A stretch of DNA of 37,370 nt, taken from assembly GCF_030929555.1 (NCBI RefSeq), contig NZ_JAVFVT010000056.1:1-37370 (forward strand). Reading direction: 5' to 3'. The DNA comes from Paenibacillus sp. LHD-117. GTDB lineage: Bacteria > Bacillota > Bacilli > Paenibacillales > Paenibacillaceae. The position numbers and the translations under genes are program-made. The notes under the pieces were generated by a model. That model was not told the origin of the DNA. It searched no databases and was given only the letters and a program-made list of their open reading frames with translations. Positions 1-6,803 of the stretch are shown one piece after another (the first letter of the stretch is position 1; each line of letters starts with the position of its first letter).

Positions 1-1
1 G

Positions 2-205
2 GTATTCTTCGCGATTATTGGGGTGATTTCCAAAAGTCAAGGGGTTTTCCGTTTTTTAGCTTACATTTCTATGACTATTAATCGGTTTCCATCACTTGGA
101 ATGAACTGCATAAGTCATGAACTAGATGCATATCTTGAGACTCAAGACTCGATTGAATTAATAGGATATGATTTCCATGAGCCACACTTAAATGGAAAGG
201 AGTGA
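2..205 (+). CDS. C-terminal fragment of an unknown protein, cut by the window edge
   Basis: The reading frame is open from the first bases of the window and ends at 203-205, giving about 67 residues. The first visible residues (VFFAIIGVISKSQG) are hydrophobic; the rest is mixed, ending HEPHLNGKE. A GTG at 23 lies inside the open frame and has no ribosome binding site, so I read this as the 3' end of a longer gene. I do not recognise the family. It precedes two secreted-protein genes on the same strand and shares their AT-rich composition. Confidence 0.5.
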   Translation, partial: VFFAIIGVISKSQGVFRFLAYISMTINRFPSLGMNCISHELDAYLETQDSIELIGYDFHEPHLNGKE

Positions 206-281
206 GAAACATGATTAAGACATAGATTGATAATTTTTTTTCTTATTCACCAATCAATACCATAAAAGGGAGCCGATAACT

Positions 282-1022
282 TTGAAAAGAAAACTGGTTT
301 ATTATAATGGTTTACTGAGCATAATAATGGCAACTCTTCTTTTTTTGAATACATCGACTTCACATGCCGCATTAATTGAACCGCATGCTTATGCAAAACA
401 GGATAGAAACGACATATCAAGTGAAAGTTCAAAAATGGTGCTTAATACAGGAGCAGAAGACTTAACTTCAACTTGGTCTTCTACCAATAAGAATTCATTT
501 ATTACGAAAGAAATGTGGGTGATTCTTAGTAAAACATCTGATGGTCAAGCAAAAGAATGGATTGAGGTTGGCCAAGTAAAGGGTGGAGTGAATGGCTCAT
601 ATCATGATGGCCATTTTACAGCGGTAAAACGATACCAAAATGGCCAACTAACATATACCGAAAGCACTATAGGAACCGGTGGCACATCAGGTTCTTTCAC
701 CTATGAAATTAAATACGGAGGCAAGAGCAGCCTAGGTTATGATAAATGGAATATATACATTAATGGATTTTATCAAACTTTTTGGACAGTGCCCTTCATT
801 AAATCGGTTGCTCAGCATGTTGGCATTGAGTCAAATGATAACCTGAACAAATTCAAGACCGGTACAAAAATCAGCAATGTAGCTTATCTTAAGGATGGCA
901 CATATTACTTATGGGGATCTGCAACAAATGGTGATGATAATTCCTTAAATTGGTCCTCGAACTTTCAGTTTAATTCCAATACGAACAGTAATACTGTTAC
1001 ATTTAGTAATGGAGGAGTATAA
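282..1022 (+). CDS. secreted protein of unknown function
   Basis: This 246-residue protein begins MKRKLVYYNG, followed by a hydrophobic segment and a likely signal peptidase site after TSHA (about residue 29), so it is probably exported. The mature part is rich in Gly, Ser, Asn, Thr and aromatic residues and contains short alternating stretches such as KWNIYINGFYQTFW, which suggests an all-beta extracellular fold; I do not recognise a family. The start is TTG at 282, chosen because AAGGGAG lies just upstream at 267-273. The stop at 1020-1022 is three bases from the next gene, whose ribosome binding site lies inside this one, so the two are co-transcribed and probably translationally coupled. 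Base composition is clearly more AT-rich than genes further right, which may indicate transfer. Confidence 0.7.
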   Translation: MKRKLVYYNGLLSIIMATLLFLNTSTSHAALIEPHAYAKQDRNDISSESSKMVLNTGAEDLTSTWSSTNKNSFITKEMWVILSKTSDGQAKEWIEVGQVKGGVNGSYHDGHFTAVKRYQNGQLTYTESTIGTGGTSGSFTYEIKYGGKSSLGYDKWNIYINGFYQTFWTVPFIKSVAQHVGIESNDNLNKFKTGTKISNVAYLKDGTYYLWGSATNGDDNSLNWSSNFQFNSNTNSNTVTFSNGGV

Positions 1023-1025
1023 AAT

Positions 1026-1514
1026 ATGAAATCAAATAAATTAAAAGCAATTACCTACACAGCTATAACTTTAACCATTACAGGCAGTATTATCTTCCCG
1101 CAAATTATTAATGCGAACCGACCCATTGATCAAAAAGTTGAACAAAAAAATGAACAAAACAATAAGCCAAATCCGGTAGGCCTGATTTATAAGGCTAATT
1201 CTCATGCTGACAAGTCTAAGTTTATCAGTAAAGAAGAGATTATAAAAAAACCTCGAATGGAGAAAGATGGGAAACTAAAATCAGCTGATTTAGTTACCTA
1301 CGAACAATTTTCTCGGGAGGTTCTAGGCCAAGAGAACCCTGGTACTATAATTGAAAATGATCGAATGGTTTGGGTGTTAACAGTCGAATTTCCAAACGGT
1401 ATTAAAACTAAAGGCGGAAAATTCTCCAAAGCTGTACAAATTTCAGCTTTCGACTCGGAAACTGGTCAACTCTTGACCGTTACTACGATAGGTGAAGAGG
1501 ATACTACTAAATAA
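1026..1514 (+). CDS. small secreted or membrane-anchored protein of unknown function
   Basis: This 162-residue protein has a charged start (MKSNKLK) and a hydrophobic segment at about residues 8-30 that could be a signal peptide or an anchor. A Lys/Gln/Asn-rich linker follows. The C-terminal part (about residues 115-162) holds VWVLTVEFPNGIK and then ISAFDSETGQLL, a strand pattern vaguely like PepSY-type domains, where an Asp-x-x-Thr-Gly turn joins two strands; this is a weak resemblance only. GGAGGAG at 1011-1017, inside the preceding gene, is a strong ribosome binding site for the ATG at 1026. The gene is second in a two-gene unit with the secreted protein at 282-1022 and is followed by a hairpin terminator at 1528-1568. 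Confidence 0.7.
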   Translation: MKSNKLKAITYTAITLTITGSIIFPQIINANRPIDQKVEQKNEQNNKPNPVGLIYKANSHADKSKFISKEEIIKKPRMEKDGKLKSADLVTYEQFSREVLGQENPGTIIENDRMVWVLTVEFPNGIKTKGGKFSKAVQISAFDSETGQLLTVTTIGEEDTTK

Positions 1515-1527
1515 AATTCGGCACTAC

Positions 1528-1568
1528 AAAAGACCGTTCTTAGCCAAATTGGTTATGAACGGTCTTTT
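1528..1568 (+). terminator. terminator of the secreted-protein pair
   Basis: A perfect 12-bp stem (AAAAGACCGTTC at 1528-1539 with GAACGGTCTTTT at 1557-1568) closes a 17-base loop and ends in a T run. The A and T tracts at the two ends of the stem would allow it to act in both directions. It follows the stop at 1514 by 13 bases. Confidence 0.8.
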
Positions 1569-1773
1569 CTGTCAGTATGAAAAAAAGATAAGCGAACCCA
1601 GCGGGAATATAACCTCCGCTCATAAGAAATCGCGTAGTTGAATACAAGTTCAATTCATGCAGAATAATCGCTACGATCCAGATCCTTGCTTTTTCTGGTT
1701 TAGATGCTTGGTTGCGATCATCAATCAAGTGGTTTTGTGAAGAGTCAAGCTGTGGACTCTGATTAAGCGTCAA
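1540..1773 (-). CDS. possible small membrane protein, doubtful
   Basis: The frame encodes 77 residues with one hydrophobic stretch (GYIPAGFAYLFFIL) near the C-terminus. The start would be TTG at 1771-1773 with GGGGG about seven bases upstream. Against it, the last ten codons run through the hairpin terminator of the opposite-strand genes, and I recognise no family. It may be a chance open frame in an otherwise empty stretch. Confidence 0.2.
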   Translation of the reverse strand: MTLNQSPQLDSSQNHLIDDRNQASKPEKARIWIVAIILHELNLYSTTRFLMSGGYIPAGFAYLFFILTEKTVHNQFG

Positions 1774-1807
1774 ATAGCCCCCACTGAGTCTTTATGATAA
1801 TGAAAAA

Positions 1808-1840
1808 AGGGCACGCCCCATCTTGAGAAAGGCATGCCCT
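1808..1840 (-). terminator. terminator of the glycoside hydrolase gene
   Basis: On the minus strand AGGGCATGCC, a 13-base loop and GGCGTGCCCT form a stem with a single mismatch, followed directly by TTTTTT. It lies ten bases past the stop of the glycosidase gene. Confidence 0.85.
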
Positions 1841-1849
1841 TCTGTTAAA

Positions 1850-4801
1850 TTATTGCAATTTAAACAACTTAGATTGGTTCGCAGCCAGTGTTACACTTAG
1901 ATTTCCAGTTGCCGATGAGGTCGTTCCATCCCACAGATTTGTTACTGTATACGTTGCTGTTCCGCTCAATCCGGCACGTGAAAGGTTTACCGTCATCGAT
2001 TTGCTGCTGGAGCTACTGTAGTTGAACACTGCCAAATAGTACGTTCCATTATTGTTCAATACGAATGTATCTGCAGCGGAAGTGCCTGTATTTCCTTCCG
2101 TCGCGCGGAATGCTTTTCCTAGACGAGCTACGCTGTTGACTGCATTGTTCGTGAGCAACGCCGATGCCATCGCCTGCTGGGACGAATTGGTGAGGTCGTT
2201 TCCGTTAAGGAACACGGTTCCCCCGATGACGCCGGAGTTCACACGGGTACGTGCTTCCTCCAAATTGTTCGAAAGCGTCATATGGTCTGGGTCGGTAAAC
2301 TTGTAGATCGTCCCATTTTGCCACCAACCATATGTTTGGCTTTGCAACACGTACTCAGAGTCACCTAACGACGAGAACGCATCTGTAGAAATACGGCGTG
2401 AATGACCGTATTGGCTCGGGAACAATGGTGCGATCGAAAGCGAGATGAACATCGTCCCACCGATCCGGTCGCGAACGTAAGCCATCCCTTGGTTATACGC
2501 CTGGATACCGGTTTTAACGTTTGTATCGTAATGCTGGCCCTCCAAAGCCCCATGCGTGACAAAGTCCAACTTGATGTAATCGAAGCCTTTGGATTTAAAC
2601 TTGTCGATAAAATAGTTAATTCTTTGCTTCGTACCTGGATGCGTCGGGTCGACTGGGTAGGCACCGTCTAGCGAATTGCCCCAAATCGTGCCATCGGACT
2701 TCTTCAGCATGATATCGCCATATGTATAGCTTGAACCCTCAACAACCCGGGACGTATCGCTTGACCAGTAGACAAACGGTGCCCAATAGATGCCGGCTTT
2801 TTGTCCGTTTGCATGCACGGTATTTACGAAATCGGTCAGCTGCTGGTCCGTCATGTTATCCCAATAAGAGTCTAAGTTGATGTAAACGGTATTATTGTTA
2901 TTGAAGTTATTGTTCTGGAGGTTGTTCTTGATCCAGTTGGAATGAGCTACCGCATTCGTGTAAGAAAGACCCGACTGAACCGCTCCCCAGCTATTCCAGC
3001 CGAACGGAACGCCGCCACTCCAGGACATTGTACCGCTAATCGTTGCGTTCGCGCGGCCATAGTCTTCCATCCCATCACGCCAATCGGCGTAAAATCCGAC
3101 GAATGCTTGCGGCGCATTAAGTGAGGTACCACTAATGGAACCATGTGCTTCGATGTCTCGCGTATTCGAGTTTGCGACACCGCCGAACACTTTTAGCTGG
3201 GTAACGTTGTTACCAGTACCCGTGTACGTAATGCCGGTTTTCCAAGTGTCGTGCGCTGTCGATCCGAAAATGAGTCCGTTGCGGCTGTCGTTGTCATAAA
3301 TCGCCATGACCTCATAGCCAGTGCCCGTGGAGTTGACCGTTTGCGCGTTATAACGTACCCAAGTATCGTTATCGAAAGGTACAATCAAAGCCCGCTTGTT
3401 CGTGCTTGCGTTAATGCTTGTCGCTGCAGTATCGCTCTTTATTGGCGCCATGTAATTGGAGCTCATCGAACTTCCACTTGAAGCGTTCAAGTCGACGAAG
3501 AAATATGGCTTACCGTCGTAAACCGTGAACGTCTGCTTCAGTGTAGGGCTTCCACTTTGCGTATTAGAGAAAACGATTTTCGTGCCGCTACCGAAACCAT
3601 TCGTCACTGTCGTCACGTCGGTCGGCGAAAAAGTATGGCTAGTGTAAGATGAAGTGCCGTAGGTCGTAGAACCGTTTTTGAATTCACTGTACATGTTCGA
3701 AGCGACTTTGACGGAATTGGCGTAATAATCGAACAAACCACTCAGCTTCGAATATACGATTTGAACAGCGCCGTTCGTGATGGTAGTCGTGTTGTTGTTA
3801 TCAACAATCGTTGTCTGGTTAAACGTGTACGTCGTGTCCGTACCCGGAGGTGGTGTAGGCGTTGGGGTTGGTGTTGGGGCTACCGCAGACAACACAATTT
3901 TATCGATGTCTGGTGCGTATGCACCATTTCGATAAAACAGAATCGTATTTGCACTGCCTGCGTTTAGCGGAATCGTAAGCGCATAGGTACCTACAGTGGA
4001 CCAACTACCCGTCGAAGGGAAGTTAATCGTCGTTACATCCGTTCCGTTCACGCTAATCGTAGCCGATCTAGTGGCGTCTCCCGCCAAGTAATAAATCGTT
4101 AGGGTAGCTTCGCCGCCAGCGCCGCCGGCGATGCCATTATAACGGAGCGTGCCGCTTCCGTTACCAAGATATCCAACTTTTTGCGTTCCAGAGCAAGTAG
4201 AGCAGGCACTTACGATTGCGCTCCCGCCTAACGTGTTTCCACTTGCTTCTGCTTCCAGACTAGCGGATGGGGGCGGCGTTGGTGTCGGTGTCGGTGTATC
4301 CGAGACCCCCAAGGAAATTTTATCAATATCCGGAGCATAAGAGCCATTGCGATAAAATTTGATCGTATTTGACGAGCCTGCATTCAAATTGATCGTCATC
4401 ACGTAAGTGCCGACCGTATTCCAACCGCCTGTGGAAGCAAAGTTTACAGTCGATACATCCGTGCCATTGACGTTCACTGTGGCCGACCGAGTGCTATCTC
4501 CTGCCGTATAATAAATCGTCAGGGTCGAACTGCCACCTGCACCGCCATTTACAGCGTTGAACTGCAACGTGCCGCTACTGTTACCAAGATTGCCAACCTT
4601 TTGTGCCCCCGAACAGCCTGCGCATGTTGCGACAGCTGCTGAACCTCCTAACGTATTTCCGCTCAATTCAGCTTCATAAGTAAAAGTTGCGGCGGATGCC
4701 ACGTTTTCTTTCTGTTGAACTAAACCAATAATCGACAAAACTAATGCCAAAATTAAAATCATTGCTAAGCCGCGCTTTTGTTTTGCTCGATGTCGAATCA
4801 T
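1850..4801 (-). CDS. secreted alpha-galactosidase-like glycoside hydrolase (clan GH-D) with two N-terminal carbohydrate-binding modules
   Basis: This 983-residue protein is probably a secreted glycosidase acting on alpha-linked galactose or a related pyranoside. A signal peptide covers about residues 1-38 (cleavage after VASA). Two near-duplicate beta-sandwich modules of CBM6/CBM35 type follow (about 40-165 and 182-304), each with a CxxC pair (C60/C63 and C200/C203) and each ending YAPDIDKI. Pro-Thr linkers (TPTPTPTPPP) follow both. A beta-rich domain spans about 325-590. The catalytic barrel starts near GWNSWG (601-606) and contains YIKLDF with the likely nucleophile D746 and RISTD with the likely acid/base D807, the pattern of GH27/GH36 melibiases. 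A small beta domain ends the protein. The ATG at 4799-4801 has GGAGGGG upstream. A cre-like operator sits just before it and a terminator just after, so it is monocistronic. The exact substrate cannot be read from the sequence. Confidence 0.85.
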   Translation of the reverse strand: MIRHRAKQKRGLAMILILALVLSIIGLVQQKENVASAATFTYEAELSGNTLGGSAAVATCAGCSGAQKVGNLGNSSGTLQFNAVNGGAGGSSTLTIYYTAGDSTRSATVNVNGTDVSTVNFASTGGWNTVGTYVMTINLNAGSSNTIKFYRNGSYAPDIDKISLGVSDTPTPTPTPPPSASLEAEASGNTLGGSAIVSACSTCSGTQKVGYLGNGSGTLRYNGIAGGAGGEATLTIYYLAGDATRSATISVNGTDVTTINFPSTGSWSTVGTYALTIPLNAGSANTILFYRNGAYAPDIDKIVLSAVAPTPTPTPTPPPGTDTTYTFNQTTIVDNNNTTTITNGAVQIVYSKLSGLFDYYANSVKVASNMYSEFKNGSTTYGTSSYTSHTFSPTDVTTVTNGFGSGTKIVFSNTQSGSPTLKQTFTVYDGKPYFFVDLNASSGSSMSSNYMAPIKSDTAATSINASTNKRALIVPFDNDTWVRYNAQTVNSTGTGYEVMAIYDNDSRNGLIFGSTAHDTWKTGITYTGTGNNVTQLKVFGGVANSNTRDIEAHGSISGTSLNAPQAFVGFYADWRDGMEDYGRANATISGTMSWSGGVPFGWNSWGAVQSGLSYTNAVAHSNWIKNNLQNNNFNNNNTVYINLDSYWDNMTDQQLTDFVNTVHANGQKAGIYWAPFVYWSSDTSRVVEGSSYTYGDIMLKKSDGTIWGNSLDGAYPVDPTHPGTKQRINYFIDKFKSKGFDYIKLDFVTHGALEGQHYDTNVKTGIQAYNQGMAYVRDRIGGTMFISLSIAPLFPSQYGHSRRISTDAFSSLGDSEYVLQSQTYGWWQNGTIYKFTDPDHMTLSNNLEEARTRVNSGVIGGTVFLNGNDLTNSSQQAMASALLTNNAVNSVARLGKAFRATEGNTGTSAADTFVLNNNGTYYLAVFNYSSSSSKSMTVNLSRAGLSGTATYTVTNLWDGTTSSATGNLSVTLAANQSKLFKLQ

Positions 4802-4831
4802 TGCCTAATCCCCTCCAATTCAAGATAAGTT

Positions 4832-4845
4832 TGAAAGCCCTTTCA
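4832..4845 (-). promoter_or_regulatory. candidate cre (CcpA) operator before the glycosidase gene
   Basis: On the coding strand the site reads TGAAAGGGCTTTCA, an inverted repeat (TGAAAG, two bases, CTTTCA) that differs from the ideal catabolite response element TGAAAGCGCTTTCA at one central base. It lies about 30 bases upstream of the glycosidase start. This fits carbon catabolite control of a secreted polysaccharide-degrading enzyme. CcpA itself is not in the window. Confidence 0.55.
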
Positions 4846-5078
4846 TAATTCAGTTTACGCATTTAGATTGACTCACACTATATCAAGATTCATGGATTCA
4901 TAGCCTAGAATAATTATGTTTAAATCCGATGGCAGTTACATTCGATGAGAATACTCGTTCTATAGCGACTGCGATTCCGTGTGAAAAATAGTCGCGCTGA
5001 AAGGCCTTAATGCGATAATGGCGACCTTCTATGGTCTCAATCAACATTCAGAATCAGTCTAGCCCAATAAAAACAGCA

Positions 5079-5120
5079 AAGAACGGCAACGATAGGATAA
5101 GTCCTAGGGTTTCCGTTCTT
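5079..5120 (-). terminator. two-tier hairpin with a minus-strand T tract
   Basis: AAGAACGG (5079-5086) pairs with CCGTTCTT (5113-5120), and within the loop TAGGA pairs with TCCTA. On the minus strand the stem is followed by TTGCTGTTTTTATT, so it resembles a terminator directed toward the glycosidase gene, about 280 bases before its start. It could be an attenuator in a long leader or the remnant of a lost upstream gene's terminator. Confidence 0.4.
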
Positions 5121-5374
5121 CACTGGTTGAAAAATATCTTTTGATTCATTTACGATCGATCGGTACCATAGATTGTGATATTAGAATTACGAAAGAATGA
5201 TGGCGACATATTGGTCGTAGGCAGAGTCATTAGATCGAATCGCCTCCCATTGAAAGGACTCCATTATTATTTTACTCCCTTCAATCGAATTAGAAGTCAA
5301 GATTATGATAGCAATAATCCGTTCACATCTCCATAATGGGGAAAAGATGAGTGGATTAAGGAGAAGAAAACAAA

Positions 5375-6370
5375 ATGAAAACGCGCGAGAAACTCGAACA
5401 AAATCAGATCTGGCTGTATGTAGTTACACTAGCTGTAGCAGCTGGCCTCGGCTTAGCTTCTCCAGAGCTTATGACATCACTTGATAATCACATACTTATC
5501 TCGATTGTAATAGCTTTATTGATGTTTGGTATGTTTACTCAAATTCCCTTTATGTCTATAAAGGAATCAATCGGCAATCGGCGTTTTATATTGGCCATCC
5601 TTACCGCAAATTATATTGCTGTACCGATTGTCGTTTGGTTACTGTCGCAGTTTCTACCACAACAATCCCCTGTCCTACTTGGTGTGTATCTTGTATTATT
5701 GACGCCATGTATAGACTATGTCATTGTATTTACGCATCTTGGCCGTGGGAGTGAGAAATTGATGCTCTTATCGACCCCAATTCTGTTTGTGACACAGATG
5801 TTTTTGTTGCCCATTTATTTATGGATTTTCATGGGCGAGCAGGCGTCAGAAATCGTGAACCCAGGCCCGTTCATTGAAGCGTTCCTTATCATCATCGTAT
5901 TACCGCTTCTATTGGCTATCGTCTTACAATTACTTTCTAAGAAAAATCGGAACAGCAGTCAATTGTTATTAGATGTGTCTGCCTGGATTCCTGTCCCGCT
6001 GATGGCACTTACCCTTTTTGTTGTTGTATCATCTCAGATTGGCAAGCTATCCCAATACTGGGACGTTCTTTTGAAAGTCGTTCCAATCTATATCGCATTC
6101 ATGCTCATCATGCCGTTCGTTACTCGCTTTATCATAAAGTGGTTTCGACTAGACATAAAATCAGGACGAACAGTTATTTTTAGTGCGGGAACGCGCAATT
6201 CCCTTGTGGTCCTTCCCCTCGCCTTGGCTTTGCCTGACAATTGGAGTACATTAGTTGCAGCAATAATTGTCACGCAAACAATTGTTGAGCTAGCAGGCGA
6301 ACTTATTTACGTTCGTTTTATACCCCGAGTAATTTTACGAGACAAAGTCTATAATGAAGGCTCTGAATAA
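5375..6370 (+). CDS. BASS-superfamily transporter, ACR3-like (possible arsenite exporter)
   Basis: This 331-residue protein has about ten hydrophobic segments and belongs to the bile acid:sodium symporter superfamily. The segment LLTPCIDYVIVFTHLGRG (about 109-126) corresponds to the ACR3 region containing the conserved membrane cysteine (here C112) needed for As(III)/Sb(III) extrusion, and SAGTRNSLVVLPLALALP near the C-terminus matches the second conserved half-helix pair. The Asp after PCI differs from the ACR3 signature as I remember it (PCTAMV), so the substrate may be another anion. GGAG at 5360-5363 serves the ATG at 5375. The gene is alone on its strand, with no ArsR gene beside it; the true ars operon is about 30 kb away in this window. 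Family placement is firm, arsenite specificity is not. Confidence 0.7.
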   Translation: MKTREKLEQNQIWLYVVTLAVAAGLGLASPELMTSLDNHILISIVIALLMFGMFTQIPFMSIKESIGNRRFILAILTANYIAVPIVVWLLSQFLPQQSPVLLGVYLVLLTPCIDYVIVFTHLGRGSEKLMLLSTPILFVTQMFLLPIYLWIFMGEQASEIVNPGPFIEAFLIIIVLPLLLAIVLQLLSKKNRNSSQLLLDVSAWIPVPLMALTLFVVVSSQIGKLSQYWDVLLKVVPIYIAFMLIMPFVTRFIIKWFRLDIKSGRTVIFSAGTRNSLVVLPLALALPDNWSTLVAAIIVTQTIVELAGELIYVRFIPRVILRDKVYNEGSE

Positions 6371-6402
6371 ACCTATTTCGCCCTAACAAGACCCGTTATG
6401 AT

Positions 6403-6681
6403 TTATTTTCTTTTTCGTTTCGTAATGACAATAAAGTTTGTTACCAGAATTACAATAAAAGAAATACCGTAGATAGCTGCTTGAGTAATCTGTGCAAGTC
6501 CATCAGTTACAGTTATCCAGAACCACATTGAACCTGATATAAGGATCGCAATATTTAAGAAGGTTGCGTATAATAGAGATTTTTTAAAACTGCTATTCTG
6601 ATTGGATATTACGCTGTAGATATTCGAAACAATAAGTGATATCAGTATAGGCACTACTAATTTTATCATTTCCACATCCAA
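6403..6681 (-). CDS. small integral membrane protein of unknown function
   Basis: The product has 92 residues and three hydrophobic segments (about 7-24, 38-56 and 66-85), ending in the basic tail TKRKRK, which would place the C-terminus inside the cell. Two in-frame ATG codons (6679-6681 and 6667-6669) are possible starts; neither has a strong ribosome binding site, though AGGTG lies about 12 bases before the first. No family is recognised. It converges on the transporter gene at 5375-6370. Confidence 0.5.
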   Translation of the reverse strand: MDVEMIKLVVPILISLIVSNIYSVISNQNSSFKKSLLYATFLNIAILISGSMWFWITVTDGLAQITQAAIYGISFIVILVTNFIVITKRKRK

Positions 6682-6803
6682 TTATTACACCTACTCTCAT
6701 TTGATGACGTTCTTCATCTGATTATTGTTTTCATTTTGACCTGCTTTATAATGCCGCAGAGTTCCTTCCTATCGTCATTTTGAACGCATTTCCGCGGCTC
6801 ACT

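Larger units (their letters stand above)
4802..5374. other. 573-base intergenic region between divergent genes
   Basis: No convincing gene is visible. The left end holds the glycosidase ribosome binding site (4812-4818 on the minus strand) and the cre-like site. The middle holds a long hairpin (5079-5120). The right end carries GGAG at 5360-5363 ahead of the transporter start at 5375. I did not find a promoter matching the sigma-A consensus well on either strand. Confidence 0.6.

Noticed and set aside
3860..4340. Pro-Thr coding repeats in the glycosidase gene as mobile or CRISPR-like repeats
   Set aside because: They are the linkers and the duplicated CBM modules of one protein, not independent repeat elements.
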